This document shows positions 13,589 to 25,128 of a DNA stretch of 64,000 nucleotides, in pieces. Every line of letters starts with the position of its first letter. Position 1 is the stretch's first letter. Origin of the DNA: Primula veris (lineage: Eukaryota; Streptophyta; Magnoliopsida; Ericales; Primulaceae); the NCBI GenBank assembly GCA_963682055.1, contig OY821745.1, positions 6,579,501 through 6,643,500 on the forward strand. The letters run 5' to 3'. A program made the position numbers and the translations under genes. The notes beneath the pieces are model-generated. The model saw only the letters and a list, made by a program, of their open reading frames with translations, was not told where the DNA came from and made no database searches.

Positions 13589-13835
13589 TTTTTTTTCCCT
13601 TTCTCTCTTTTTTGTACCTATAGAAATGAGTATATACAGCCAACTCTATGGTCTTTACACAAAGCAAAGTAATATCACTACACAAAAGTATGTCCCTTAA
13701 TTGCTTTGCTGACGTGTACCCACACTGAAAATGACTAATATACCCTTGTATTTATTGGAGCAAGTATGCCTTCATCAATTTTTTAAATTTTTTAGTTTTA
13801 CGTGAAGCTAAATTAATCCATAGCTATACCAAAAG

Positions 13836-14321
13836 TTGGGGTTTTTTGTGTCTGTATTATCTGTACTTACACCTCATTTCGTTTTTGAGCTCCTTACTAC
13901 CATTTTTTTCCTCCGCTTTCTCTCTACTTACTAATTTTTTTTGGGAACCAGCTATGAAATAATTAACAGAATTGACAACACGTGCTGTCACATTACCATT
14001 TCCGTCAACGGCAGGGGTAAATATTATCAATTAAGTGGCAAAGTTAAAAAAATTGTTAGATAAAGTTAAAAAAGACGCCAAAAAAGTATGCCTTAGGTGT
14101 AAAACAGACGTCGGACCGGCCGTGATTTAGACAAATTGTTAACGTGTTAACGGAAATGGGTCACGTGTTGTCAATTCTGTTAAGTATTTCATACATGTTT
14201 CTCAAAAAAGAGAAGGATTGTAAGTAGAGGGAAACGGAAGAAAAAAAATGGTAATAAGATGCTAAAAAACGAAATGAGATATTAGTACATGTAACAAAAA
14301 CAAAAATAACATAACCCCCAA
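13836..14321. mobile_element. Foldback MITE upstream of the DUF1666 gene
   Basis: Two arms of roughly 170 bases are imperfect reverse complements. The left arm has CTCATTTCGTTTTTGAGC and AACAGAATTGACAACACGTG; the right arm carries the same blocks reversed. The outer ends are TTGGGG and CCCCAA. The centre is unique with no ORF. It sits about 250-730 bases upstream of the DUF1666 start codon and could affect that promoter or produce small RNA from a hairpin. Confidence 0.75.
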
Positions 14322-14957
14322 AAGTTGAATGCTACTCTTTCTCTTTGTATATATTAGAAGATGAAATATAAATTTTTGGTTGCTTTAATTAGGAGGAAGA
14401 AATCATCAAATTAGGGACTTTTTTACTATTTCGAAGTTCTTGTTGTACAACATTGAAGCCATAAACTATAAAATGTAAACTGAGTATATCATAAATAGCA
14501 CTCCAGTGTTAGTTCTAAGTACATAATGTGACAATGTCTTGTTAATAGCAACTTTATAGCAATCTTGTTGATAATGTTGTTAATTTCAACTAAAGGATAA
14601 TTTAAGGACCACGTCACCCAATTTCACTTTGTATAGTTTTCTACTTCTTTTTATAATTAAAATAGCATAAACATGTAAATTGATAAGAACAAAAGTAACT
14701 AAAAGTTTCAAACAGGCCCCGATAAAACAAAAATGAAAAGAAGAGACCAAAACCTGGCCACAAGCATCTATAAACATGTGTGATTAGCTCCTTTCTAAAA
14801 GAGACATATTGAATATATAGCAAACAAAAAAGGTTCAAGATTTGAATAAGATTACACTTGGAATTTGTCTAAAGCCTCCTAATAAAGATGATTATGTTTT
14901 GTTTAAAAACAAGTCAATTGTGGAGACTTAAGAAATGAGAGTATTTTTTGCCCTTTT
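14322..14957. other. Intergenic, nothing recognised
   Basis: AT-rich DNA between two foldback elements. The two short minus-strand ORFs here are low complexity and match no family I know. Confidence 0.5.
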
Positions 14958-15731
14958 CCGTTTGTTTCATAATAAAAGTTTTACATAAAGAAAATATTTT
15001 CATAGGAAAGTTTTACACTGAAAATTTTGTTTGTCTTTCATTTACGGATGGTTGGTGTATAAAAAAATTTTCACCTAAAATTTTATAAAAAAATCAAATT
15101 TTGTTTACAATTTTTTTTAAACAAATAATTGGTAAAAATCGCGACATGTATAGAAAAATTTAGCTAAATGTATATTTCTTTCACATACATCATTTGTAAT
15201 AACTTATAATTTTCAACCTATAAACTCATAAAATTAAAAGTATAGAAGATATTATTGAGTTTTTTTAGATTTTTCAAAATTTCTCGGGTTTTTTACATTT
15301 TCCAGAATTTTTATATTTTATATTTTCCATTTTTTTTAATTTTTTCCTATTTTTTATTGGTTAATTAGATTTTAGCTTTTTCAAATTTTATTGGGTTTTT
15401 AGAATTTTCGGATTTTATTTTTATTTTTTTTCCTTTTTTTTTATTTTATAGAAATTTTTCTATTTGTTACATTTTGTATTGGTTAATTAGATGGAATTTG
15501 ACTTAAATATTAAATAATTTTAAAAGAGTAACATATAATTAATAATAGTTACAATACTAGTATTAAAAAGAATATAGAGAGAGCCTCCGTAAACCGTTTA
15601 CGACTTTATTTGCGGGGTAACCGTTTTCCCCAATTTTACGGGATATGTGGGAAAAGTTTTCCGAAAAAAATATTTTACGATAATTTTTTTTTTTACCCGT
15701 AAATGTTTCTATTTTATAACAAAACAAACAG
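14958..15731. mobile_element. Candidate foldback element, Mutator-like style
   Basis: The left end reads GTTTGTTTCATAATAAAAG, then AAAATATTTTC and GGAAAG. The right end carries the inverse of these blocks (AAACAAAC outermost, TATTTTACG, TTTTCCG). The arms are diverged and the centre is T-rich low-complexity DNA. No target duplication was established. Confidence 0.4.
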
Positions 15732-18656
15732 AAAAAGATCCTTAACAAAAGAAGGGTAGTTTGGCAATCAGTATAGATTTACATGGATATCTTTTCAATC
15801 CATTATGCCCTTTTACTTGTCTAGTAAGGTTTCCCATGCATGTTTTAATTTTCAAACACATCTACTAAACTTTGTGCTTTTACTATTTATTGAAACCAAA
15901 AGAATCCAATTTATCTTATCTCTACACTGTCAAGTGTCAAGCCCCGGCTTCCTTAAATTCCATGACCAGAATTTTGAAGTCACTTTTTTGACATATATAT
16001 ACAAATATTGTACTACATGGCCACTTTCTCCACAAAACTATAAATAATGTTTAAGTTGTTCACATCCTATGAAACACTATATAAACTAGGCCTTGAGTAA
16101 CTATACTGGATGTGCAATCCAAAACATAATGGCCGATTTGGACTTTATGTGGAAACGTGGTGAAAATTGATGTGAACTTATTTATTGTTACACGAGGGTG
16201 CTTAGAGACTAAATTTGTTTTTTGTTGTTAGAATATATAGTATAAAATTTAGTCTCTCAGCACACTCATATAAAAATAAATAAAATCTTATGAGATTAGT
16301 TACTTATGAACAATTTTTTTTATTAAAATGTGACCTCCCATCAATGAGCCATCATATAACCACATAAAACAATATGCTCATAAGATTTTTAAGTGTACCT
16401 CACCTTACAAGTGATAAAAAAAATATTATTTTCGTAACTTTTTGTTATGTTTTTTTTTTATTTAATAATTCAAACAAACACTAAAAAAAAAAAAAAAAAA
16501 AAAACAGGTTTTAAGTTATTTTTTTACACTTTGATATTTTTCTCGTGTAGATTATAATATCTTTTTTTAATTTTAAAAACAATTTTTAAGCTCTTTTTTA
16601 TATTTTAATTTATTTTCCATATAGATTATAAGTTATTTTTCAAGCTTTAAAATATCTTTTAATATCTTTTTTATTAGTCCGGATGACTGAAACTTAAAAA
16701 AATTTCGATTCAGAACTTTTATATAAAAAATATTATAAAATATGACATATAACTAATATTCTCACCGATAATAGCAATTTAGTAAATCTAGCTTCCCCCT
16801 TATAACAAATAACAAGGTCAGTGGGCTTACAGGCTTGCACAAGGGCCCTTTAATTATTATGATGATGGGCTAATGCTTATGGACGTGGGTAATATTGGAA
16901 GATTTAGAAACCAATGCTGCTTGATAATTACTATATATGAATAATTTGATGACCACCTTATTAAATCATCCATTCAGAGTGTTCATAATCATGGGCCAGA
17001 ACCCATGAAAGCCTTAATTAATAGTAAAAGGCAAAAGAATAGTTCGCTTTGTGCTTACTGCGTTGCGTGGCTGCGTAAACTAGAGAGACCGATAAAAGAA
17101 TTCAGAAGTTCAATGGATCCAGTAACAATGCTACAGCTCAAAATGCTGCACAAATGAAGCAAAAACCTAAGTGCGAAACACTGAAAAAACTCAATCCTTT
17201 TAAAGGAAATTTTACTTCGATGACTTGTCCTCTAGATCACAGTGATCTAGAGTTAAAATCACCCTTAACCAGTAAAGATTATCACTGATAACACATAGAA
17301 AACCCCCATAAATGAGCTACAAAGGAAATGGCATTTTATGTCAAAAGCTATGCTCTTACTAGAAAAAGTTGTAAACGTGACTGAGTTCACTGTAATAAGT
17401 CCTTATCATTCTGGCATTTCAAATTCAAAGAGTTACTTAAATAGCTTTAGACAAAAATCGCAATATTTAGAACAAGTATACAAGTCTTGGTGTCTTCAAA
17501 TTCGAGTTTCTTGCACTTAGTTTCTGCATCATATCAGCCAACTTGTAGTTATTTGTTTACTAGTGTTTTTGAGTAAAAAAAGAAAAAAATTGTCAAGCAT
17601 ATTCACGACTCTAGACTTGCCTTTAACACTAACAAATTAGATTAGAACGTAATATGAGATGTATAATTTACTACTTTTTGTTATTTAGGTGGTCAACATG
17701 CGCCGGTTTTTAGGTTTTTTTGGTCCCGTGCGAAACAAAAAATATGACCCTCGATAAAAGCTTTGCTAGAATATTGTTTATTTTATAAACACCGGAAATT
17801 TTTACGAACAAGAAACAAAATATGATTTAGAAACTAATATTTTTGAAGGTCCGTAATTTTTTTTTTAATAACTTCAATAAGTTTCAGATTATGGTTACCC
17901 GATTTTAAAAATTGTCGATTTGTCACTTGTTAATTTTATAAGATCGAACATTTGCTAGTGTTTTATCACATAAATAAACAAAAATAAAATTTGATTAGCA
18001 TAATGACATCATGTTATAGCCTATAGGTAAAATGTTTGTACTTGGCCAATAACCATGTAATAGTTATAAAACCAAAAATAAAATAAAAATGGTAGTACCA
18101 AGTATTGAACCCAAGATATTTGCATTAATAAAACACACTCTATCAACTTGGACAACATTTCATTATGCTATTTATATTACACAATTTAATTAATATATAT
18201 ACAATTTTATAAGTGTGTATATATCCATAACATTTAAATATTTTTGGGGTCCGGTGCATGGGCACTGCTTGCACAGAATCGGCTCTGTCAACATGTTGTT
18301 GTTATTTCTAACTGTTTGTTTTCCTGGTTTAGATGCGAACAGCCGAACACTGCTTTCTAATCGTAACAAGAGACTTACACTCTTCTTTTTCATGGAAGGG
18401 TGTCTCATGTGATTGATCTTTTGAAAAAGTTACAGATTGTTACAGATTGATTGAGTATGATTTGGTCCCAAGAATTTGTAAACACTGATGTTTGCAAGGA
18501 TATGATGAGGGTATTTAGTGGGAAAATCGAGTATGATTTCGTCCCAAGAATTTGTAAACGGGCTCGTTAAGTTCGTAAAGCTTAATATTCAAAACTTATC
18601 CAGAATCCAAGTGCGTATAAGAAATTAGAATGTCTGTCAATCTATACTAAATGAAC
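15732..18656. other. AT-rich intergenic region without a recognisable gene
   Basis: About 2.9 kb of T- and A-rich sequence with long homopolymers (a run of about 22 A at 16483-16504). The short ORFs at 15805-16047 and 17338-17520 match nothing I know and lack gene-like composition. A direct repeat lies near 18451-18560. Confidence 0.5.
18451..18560 (+). repeat. Short direct repeat
   Basis: A roughly 30-base sequence, GAGTATGATTTGGTCCCAAG and onward, recurs about 78 bases later with one G-to-C change. Confidence 0.7.
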
Positions 18657-19844
18657 CTCTACAAGAAAAAAAGACATACAACAACAAAAATTTATGTTGG
18701 TGTCTATGGCAACATATGAGCAACAAAATGAAGTATGTTATTGTTTACCTTGTTGCTGATTTTTTGCTACAGAGATAGCCACACCAATTTGAAACTGTAA
18801 CTAGACACCAACAGAAAAATTGTGTTACTAACTTGAGGATTTTTCGGACCCAAATTGCAACACACTTGCAACATAAAAATTTTGTTGCAAAATTGTTGCT
18901 ACCATTCTTTTTTTTTTTTTAAATCTATATTAATATTTATAATAAAGATATTAATGTTTCAATATTTCTTTAAATAATTTACTGTTATTATTTTTATTTA
19001 TAAATAATAATGATAAAAATGTTTGTAACAAAATTACTAAAATACACAAAAAGGCAAATAAACATGAATTTAATTAATTATCATCATCAGAATATAATAT
19101 TACAGGTCAAACTACTTATCAATTAAACACAATAGTTTACAATCATCAACTTTTCTGATAATATACATCTTGGTTTCGAAATGTCTCGATATTGCAGCTC
19201 GAATTAACTCTTACAAATTGATGCGAAACCTTGTATTCTAACTCATCTGCACACAAACAACAACAACAACAAGAAATACTTTGACTTAAAAAAAAAACAG
19301 CATCCAGATCCATAGGAAGCAATATCTACAATTTTATTTTTTGTAAAACAATTTAAAATTTTGAGATTTATATTGAGAGACTCACAAGCTCTAAATTATT
19401 AAAAGCAAAAGATAGTAGAAGTATAAAATTGGGGGCTTATCAATAAGACTATTGCAGTTAAGTGACATATGGTATCGATCTGATATTGAACAATAATCAA
19501 TAACTATCTCAAGACATATCTAGCACTAGAGGAGGAGAGAGCGGAGATTGTGTAGTGCCATAGAGAGGAGGGAAGCTGTAGTTTTAGAATAAATCTATGG
19601 GGTTTTGTGTGAGGCTGATTGAGAGTGTGATTTTTAGATCTAAGTAAAAAGGAGGGAACTCAAATTATTTTGGGGAAAATTCTGAAAAAAAAAGAGGGGG
19701 GAATGAGGTAGAATGAATTGGTTTTTTTTTTACACGGTTATATGTGTACACCTGTCTACATATTCATCTTACTTTTAACATCATCAACATGTATCTTCTC
19801 GCCTGTTGGGTTTTACTTACTGCTCCCGTTAAAGTTTACCAATG

Positions 19845-19920
19845 ATTTCGATGTATCCGTCCGTTCCTATTTAATTGTTAATTACGAAACTACGTGCAAT
19901 TTTGACCGTTTTATAACTTG
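19845..19920. repeat. Left part of a small inverted-repeat element interrupted by the Copia
   Basis: It contains CGTTCCTATTTAATTG and CGTGCAATTTTGACCG. Both recur in reverse complement at 29715-29770 beyond the Copia. The pre-insertion sequence would have been one MITE-like foldback unit inside the CACTA-like element. Confidence 0.5.
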
Positions 19921-21178
19921 TGTTGGTCCGTAGATGTCTAAACCTTAGAGGGGGTTGAATAAGGTTTTGTACGTTTTTCGCGGAATAAAAACTATGGGTT
20001 ATTAACTAAGCTAATTAGTGGATATTATAACTTATACACTTTCGTTAACAAATAATTGCTAATTTAATCTACGCAAGCAATAAAAATGAGTGATAAATAA
20101 ATGCGAAAAGTAAAAGTTAAGGAAAAAGAAATAACGCAAGATTTATAGAGGTTCGGCAAAACGCGCATACGTCCTCTACTCGGTATTTTCACTACCGAGT
20201 GTTTCACTAAAATATCGTTCCAAGGTTACAACCTAACGAGCTTAATCAACCGATTTAGCTCCCCCTTACTTTATGAGTATCCCGAATGAAAAGCCTAGAA
20301 CTTTTAAACTACGCTTGCTTGAAAAGCTTCTACCCGATCACTCGCTCACAAATGAGTTTATAAAACACTCTTTTACAAGTTTGAATTTGAATGGATCACT
20401 CACTAACAAATAATATATCGATGTTTATAAGATTACAATAGTAATATGCTCGAGAATATTTTATAGATACAAGTGAGACAATTTAGTAGTATAAGCTTGT
20501 ATGATCTTTGAATTTGAAAGCTCGAAGTTGTGTGAATTGTTGGGTATCTTCAATAAAGGATTTTGGGGCCTTTTGTAGAGTGAAAAAGGTCCAACAATTA
20601 ATTCATAACCGTTGGCAGTTGTTGAGTAGATTAGCTGCTAGTTTGCAGCAGTTCGCCCAATTTTCAGGATAAGCTGAAAAGCTGGAATTTGAATTTATAC
20701 AGAAACGATCGGTCGTTTCTGAAAAACGATCGGTCGTTTTTCATCTGTGCTCACTGGAAGAATTCCTTCTTAAAATGATCGGTCGTTTTAAGCCTAGCGA
20801 TCGGTCGTTTTTGTGTGCTGCTCACTGGAAGAATTTCACCCTAAAACGATCGGTCGTTTTAGGGTAGCGATCGGTCGTTTTTGTGTTGTGCTCACTGAAA
20901 GAAATAAGTTCATAAATGATCGATCGTTTAGCCTTATGATCAGTCGATTTTTGTTCTGGCAAAGTTTCGGTTTTATCGACATACTACGAAAGCCCGTAAT
21001 TAGTCCGTTTCAAATCCGATTAAGGTTCCGCTTGAACCGTTGGCTTCGTATTTACGTAATCTATCATTTTAAGCCTTTAACACACTCGATAAATGATTAG
21101 TACGCAAAACGAGCTTTTATCATGTTTTACAAATATTGTTATAATCAAAATAATCGATTAGCAGAACAACGTTCAACA
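19921..21178 (-). repeat. 3' LTR of the Sirevirus
   Basis: It is 1258 bases, bounded by TG and CA, and nearly identical to 28360-29597. It contains eight ACGATCGGTCGT-like sites against seven in the other LTR. Confidence 0.95.
20705..20947. promoter_or_regulatory. Phased array of eight ACGATCGGTCGT motifs in the 3' LTR
   Basis: Sites start at 20705, 20726, 20775, 20797, 20846, 20867, 20916 and 20936. They form four pairs with 20-22 bases inside a pair and 70-71 bases from pair to pair. Each pair after the first is preceded by a TGCTCACTGGAAG-type sequence. The motif is a near palindrome with a GATCG/CGATC core. The last pair is diverged. Placement in the U3 half of the LTR suggests an enhancer or protein-binding array. 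Confidence 0.85.
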
Positions 21179-21203
21179 ATCTCTCCCTTTTTGATGATGA
21201 CAA
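21179..21203 (-). other. Polypurine tract next to the 3' LTR
   Basis: On the minus strand, ATCATCAAAAAGGGAGAGAT directly abuts the LTR. This is the expected primer site for plus-strand DNA synthesis and resembles the Sirevirus purine-tract signature. Confidence 0.75.
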
Positions 21204-21687
21204 AATATTGACTATAACATACTATAAGCTCTTTTTGCTAAAACAAGTGTAACCGAGATGTGTAGATGACGTTTTACTTGGATAAAAGGTTTTTAGAAAA
21301 GAAACAAGTAAATGTCATAACATCCGATTTAAAACGAAGTATAACAAAGCTAAAATGATTAAGGATAACGAAAGATCAAATGCAAGCAAAAAATCGGCCA
21401 TATTTTTGCCTAAAAATGGTCAATCGCCACAAATGAAAACACAAAAACACATAACCCAATCAACTAGCAATATATGTGCACCAATCTCAATAAAGTCAAT
21501 TAAGATAAAAACGCATACTATAAGTGCACATTCTCACAACGTCATAGATTATAATAAGCATGATAAATAGCAACATAAACATGATTCATAAAGAAAAACG
21601 TCTGCTACTTATTACATTAAAAAAACAACGTTGTTCAACGAAAATGGAACTACTAGAAATACAACGCAAAAACATAAGAGGGTATTT

Positions 21688-21708
21688 CTCCCCCTTTGAC
21701 ATCATCAA
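21688..21708 (-). other. Second, internal polypurine-tract copy
   Basis: On the minus strand, TGATGATGTCAAAGGGGGAG lies about 510 bases inside the element. It is closer to the Sirevirus consensus I recall than the LTR-adjacent tract. Multiplied purine tracts have been described for Sireviruses. Confidence 0.7.
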
Positions 21709-21883
21709 AAAAAAAACATACAAAGATATCCGCCTAGTCGCGGTGGGAGGTCGCATCATCCTCTTCGTCTTCGTTGTCGTCGTGGGGCCCGACAAGGTCG
21801 GGAAAATAGCCGTGGAATTGCGCCCTTTGCTCGGCACTTTCGCGATCAAGTTGGTCGAGCTCTTCTTGACCCGGTTGCAAGAA

Positions 21884-23061
21884 TCAAAACATTCGACGAG
21901 TCATTTGTGCATTCCGATATTGGTTGATGTAGAGATCATCGTAGAATTTATCGGAGCGCGGGACACGAGAGGAAGATCCCACTTGAGCTTTTCCTTGACG
22001 TCGAGAGGAGGTAGGGATATTGGTGGGAGGGATGGAATCGGAGGAGATAGCTAGGTACTCATGAGAAGCTCGGGGTGTGGGCTTAGGGCCGACATACTTT
22101 TCCTCTTCGGGGGTAAGAGGAGCATAGTCGGGGCCGGACACACGCTTACCGGACCAAGTTATGGACTTGTCGGTATTATGGAATTTAATGGACATTTGGG
22201 AAAGATAGGAAGTGTCCCAAATATGCTTGTCCTTGTTTTTGAACAATGTTCCACCGGGAACGAGATTTAGGTCCTTTAAGATGGCCGAAATCAAGGCACC
22301 GTAAGGTAGCCCATTCTTAGACTTCGTTTTGAGCGAGTCCATCTTAAAGAAGATGAGTGTCGCGAAGTCAAGTTTGACTCGGCGATGGATGCACCCGAGA
22401 AGAAAGATGTACTCATTGGTAACATCCGCGAAATTTGAAGTATGAGGTTAAACAATATGAGAGAGGATATGATAGGCTAATTTATTGCGAAAAAGAAGGC
22501 TGTGGGCCTTATTGGAGCGATTGTTATGGACGGGATGAAAAATTTCATTTTTGAGATCGTTGAAGTTATCGATCTCGAGAGTCTCACAAAGTTCATCACT
22601 AAACTCATGGACACCGTCGCTATCTAGGCGTAATAGGTTTTGTAGACGTCTATACCGTAAACGAATGGTTGGCCATTGAATGATGAACGCAAGCAGAGTG
22701 CGTCATCATGATCCCTATCAAGAACTAGGTTATGATAAAATTCATAGATGTTTTTAGTGAAGAAGGGCATTTTGAGAGTAAGAATAACATCGAGTTTTTG
22801 AAAACTGAAATCTATCATGAGAGCGGGAAAACGTTCACGGAATAGAGGCATGTCTAGAGTGAAGTTAGACAATATACCTCTTTTACCCATCGTGGGTGGA
22901 TAGAGAGGAGGTAGAGAGCCGGAGGAGGCACCGGGGCCCGAGGGTGGAGCGATGGAGGAACCGGTTCGGCAACCGCGAGGAATGCGTGTTAGCCGAGGGG
23001 AAGGAGGCACGAACTCGTCCTCATGTTCATCAACGAGGGAGGTTCTCTTAGTACGAACCAT
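21884..23061 (-). pseudogene. Extra ORF of the Sirevirus downstream of pol (broken)
   Basis: In element sense an ATG at 23061 opens MVRTKRTSLVDEHEDEF, a Pro/Ser/Gly-rich stretch, then FYHNLVLDRDHDDALCLRSS and FNGQPFVYGID. After a one-base frame change near 22630, the protein continues through RLDSDGVHEFSDELCETLEI, one in-frame TAA near 22450, then NGLPYGALISAILKDLNLVP, and ends in a Ser/Arg-rich basic tail at 21884. The total is about 390 residues. The LPYG and NGQPF blocks resemble, from memory, the 'putative plant transposon protein' domain. Sireviruses often carry an env-like ORF here, but I see no clear signal peptide or membrane span, so 'env' is not supported. Confidence 0.7.
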
Positions 23062-23196
23062 TTTCGGATAAAAATTGGGATTTTTAGAAGAATTTTGAGA
23101 AGGGGACGAATTTTTGAGAGAGAGGCTGTGGAATTTTTAAGAGTTTTTGAAAGAATTTGATTAAGGTTTCAAAGATAAACACTGGAAAACATAAAA

Positions 23197-23340
23197 ACGA
23201 TCGGTCGGTTTTATGTTTCGATCGGTCGTTTTGGAACGAAAATGTTCCAGTGAGCAGACCTAAATAACGATCGGTCGTTTTTAGGAACGATCGGTCGTCT
23301 GTTTAAAAACGATCGGTCGTTTTTACAGACGATCGATCGA
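23197..23340. promoter_or_regulatory. Internal array of six ACGATCGGTCGT motifs upstream of the extra ORF
   Basis: Sites start at 23197, 23218, 23267, 23287, 23309 and 23329, with 20-22 bases within pairs as in the LTR. A CCAGTGAGCAG between pairs is the reverse complement of the TGCTCACTGG spacer of the LTR array, so this array is inverted relative to the LTR array. It lies between the pol stop (23457) and the extra-ORF start (23061). Confidence 0.85.
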
Positions 23341-23456
23341 CTGTAAATAGGTTACAGAACAGGAATTTTTTGCACTTTACCTACACTAATTTGGCAAGAA
23401 AAAATATATAAAAATATTAAATTAATCAAATACATATATATATATATATGTATATT

Positions 23457-25127
23457 TCACACATTAAACATGCCTAACTCTCGTCGAATAAAACAAAATT
23501 GTTCCTCATTAAAGGGTTTTGTAAAAATATCAGCTAGTTGCCTATCAGTACTTATATATTCAAGTGTAATATCCCCTTTTTGAACATGATCCCTTAAAAA
23601 ATGATGTCGTAAATTTATATGTTTAGTACGAGAGTGTTGGATCGGATTTTTAGAAAGATTTATAGCACTAGTATTATCACATAAAATAGGCACACTATCA
23701 AAAGATAATTCAAAGTCGTTTAGTTGTTGACGCATCCAAAGGATTTGTGCGCAACAACTACCCGCGGCGACGTATTCCGCCTCCGCCGTAGAAAGCGCAA
23801 CCGAGTTTTGTTTCTTGCTATGCCAAGAAACTAAGGCGTTTCCTAAAAAATGGCAAGTGCCACTAGTACTCTTTCTATCTAATCGACAACCGACAAAGTC
23901 GGCGTCGGAATAGCCAAACAATTCAAAAGAAGTATCATGTGGATAAAACAATCCTAAATTGCAAGTACCTACAAGATATCTAAATATGCGCTTAACGGCT
24001 ATAACATGCGATTCCTTTGGGCAAGCTTGATACCTAGCGCACAAGCAAACACTAAACATGATATCGGGTCTACTTGCGGTTAAATATAAGAGAGATCCAA
24101 TCATACCTCTATAGAGCTTTTGGTCCACGCTTTTACCCGATTCATCCTTGTCTAGTTTTGTTGCCGGACTCATTGGAGTTCCTAGCGGCTTTGCATCGCT
24201 CATGTTGAATCGTTTGAGCAAGTCCCTTGTGTATTTCGCTTGATTGACGAAAATTCCGTCCTTTGTTTGTTTGATTTGTATTCCAAGGAAGTAGGTGAGT
24301 TCACCCATCATGCTCATCTCGAATTCACCTTGCATACACTTAGAAAACTCCTCGCACATGCGAACATTAGTAGCACCGAAAATAATATCATCAACATATA
24401 TTTGAATTAAAAGCATGTCTTTACCATCTTTTTTAATAAAAAGTGTAGTATCCAAAGTACCACGAAAAAAACCCTTTTTAATCAAAAATTTACTAAGTCT
24501 TTCATACCACGCCCGGGGTGCTTGTTTTAAACCATAAAGTGCTTTTCGAAGTTTGTAAACATGATCGGGAAACTCGTGATTTTCAAAACCGGGTGGTTGT
24601 TTTACCTAAACTTCATCATTTATAAAGCCATTTAAAAATGCACTTTTAACATTCATTTGAAATAATTTAAAACGTTTAAAAGAAGCATAAGTAAGCAACA
24701 TTCTAATGGCTTCTAGTCTAGCTACGGGTGCGTAAGTTTCATCGAAATCGATGCCTTATTCTTGGTTGTACCCTTGAGCTACTAGTCTAGCCTTATTCCT
24801 AATGACTACCCCGGATTCATCCATCTTATTACGAAATATCCATTTCGTACCTATAATGGTTTTCTCACGTGGTCTAGGTACTAAAGTCCATACGTTACTA
24901 CGCTCGAATTGATTTAATTCGTCATGCATAGCTAATACCCAACTCTCATCGAGTTCCGCTTCATGAATGTTCTTTGGCTCTAATTGAGACAAGAATGCAA
25001 AATGATTGACTATATTTCTTAATGAAGAACGTGTATGCACTCTTTCTCCCGGGTTACCCAAAATTAAATCTTGCAGATGGTGATTGGCAAACCTCCATTC
25101 TTGAGGCAAATCCTCATGAATGTGTAC
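23457..25127 (-). pseudogene. Copia reverse transcriptase and RNase H region, with nonsense mutations
   Basis: In element sense it begins after a frame change near 25135 (DLPQEWRFANHHLQ), then ELDESWVLAMHDELNQFERS and GTKWIFRNKMDE. An in-frame TAA sits at 24758-24756 and a TAG at 24608-24606, where family members have Glu and Tyr. RT continues with the catalytic YVDDIIFGAT and GELTYFLGIQIKQ. RNase H carries YSDADFVG, STAEAEYVA and CDNTSA. The frame is open from 24605 to the stop at 23457. The two stops would block full polyprotein production. Confidence 0.9.
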
Positions 25128-25128
25128 G

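Noticed and set aside
20813..21100. 95-residue ORF, present again at 29232-29519
   Set aside because: It lies inside both LTRs, antisense to the element, across the motif array; duplicated only because the LTRs are.
21560..22270. Plus-strand ORFs of 164 and 69 residues
   Set aside because: They are the reverse of the Sirevirus extra ORF, which has the correct sense and recognisable blocks.
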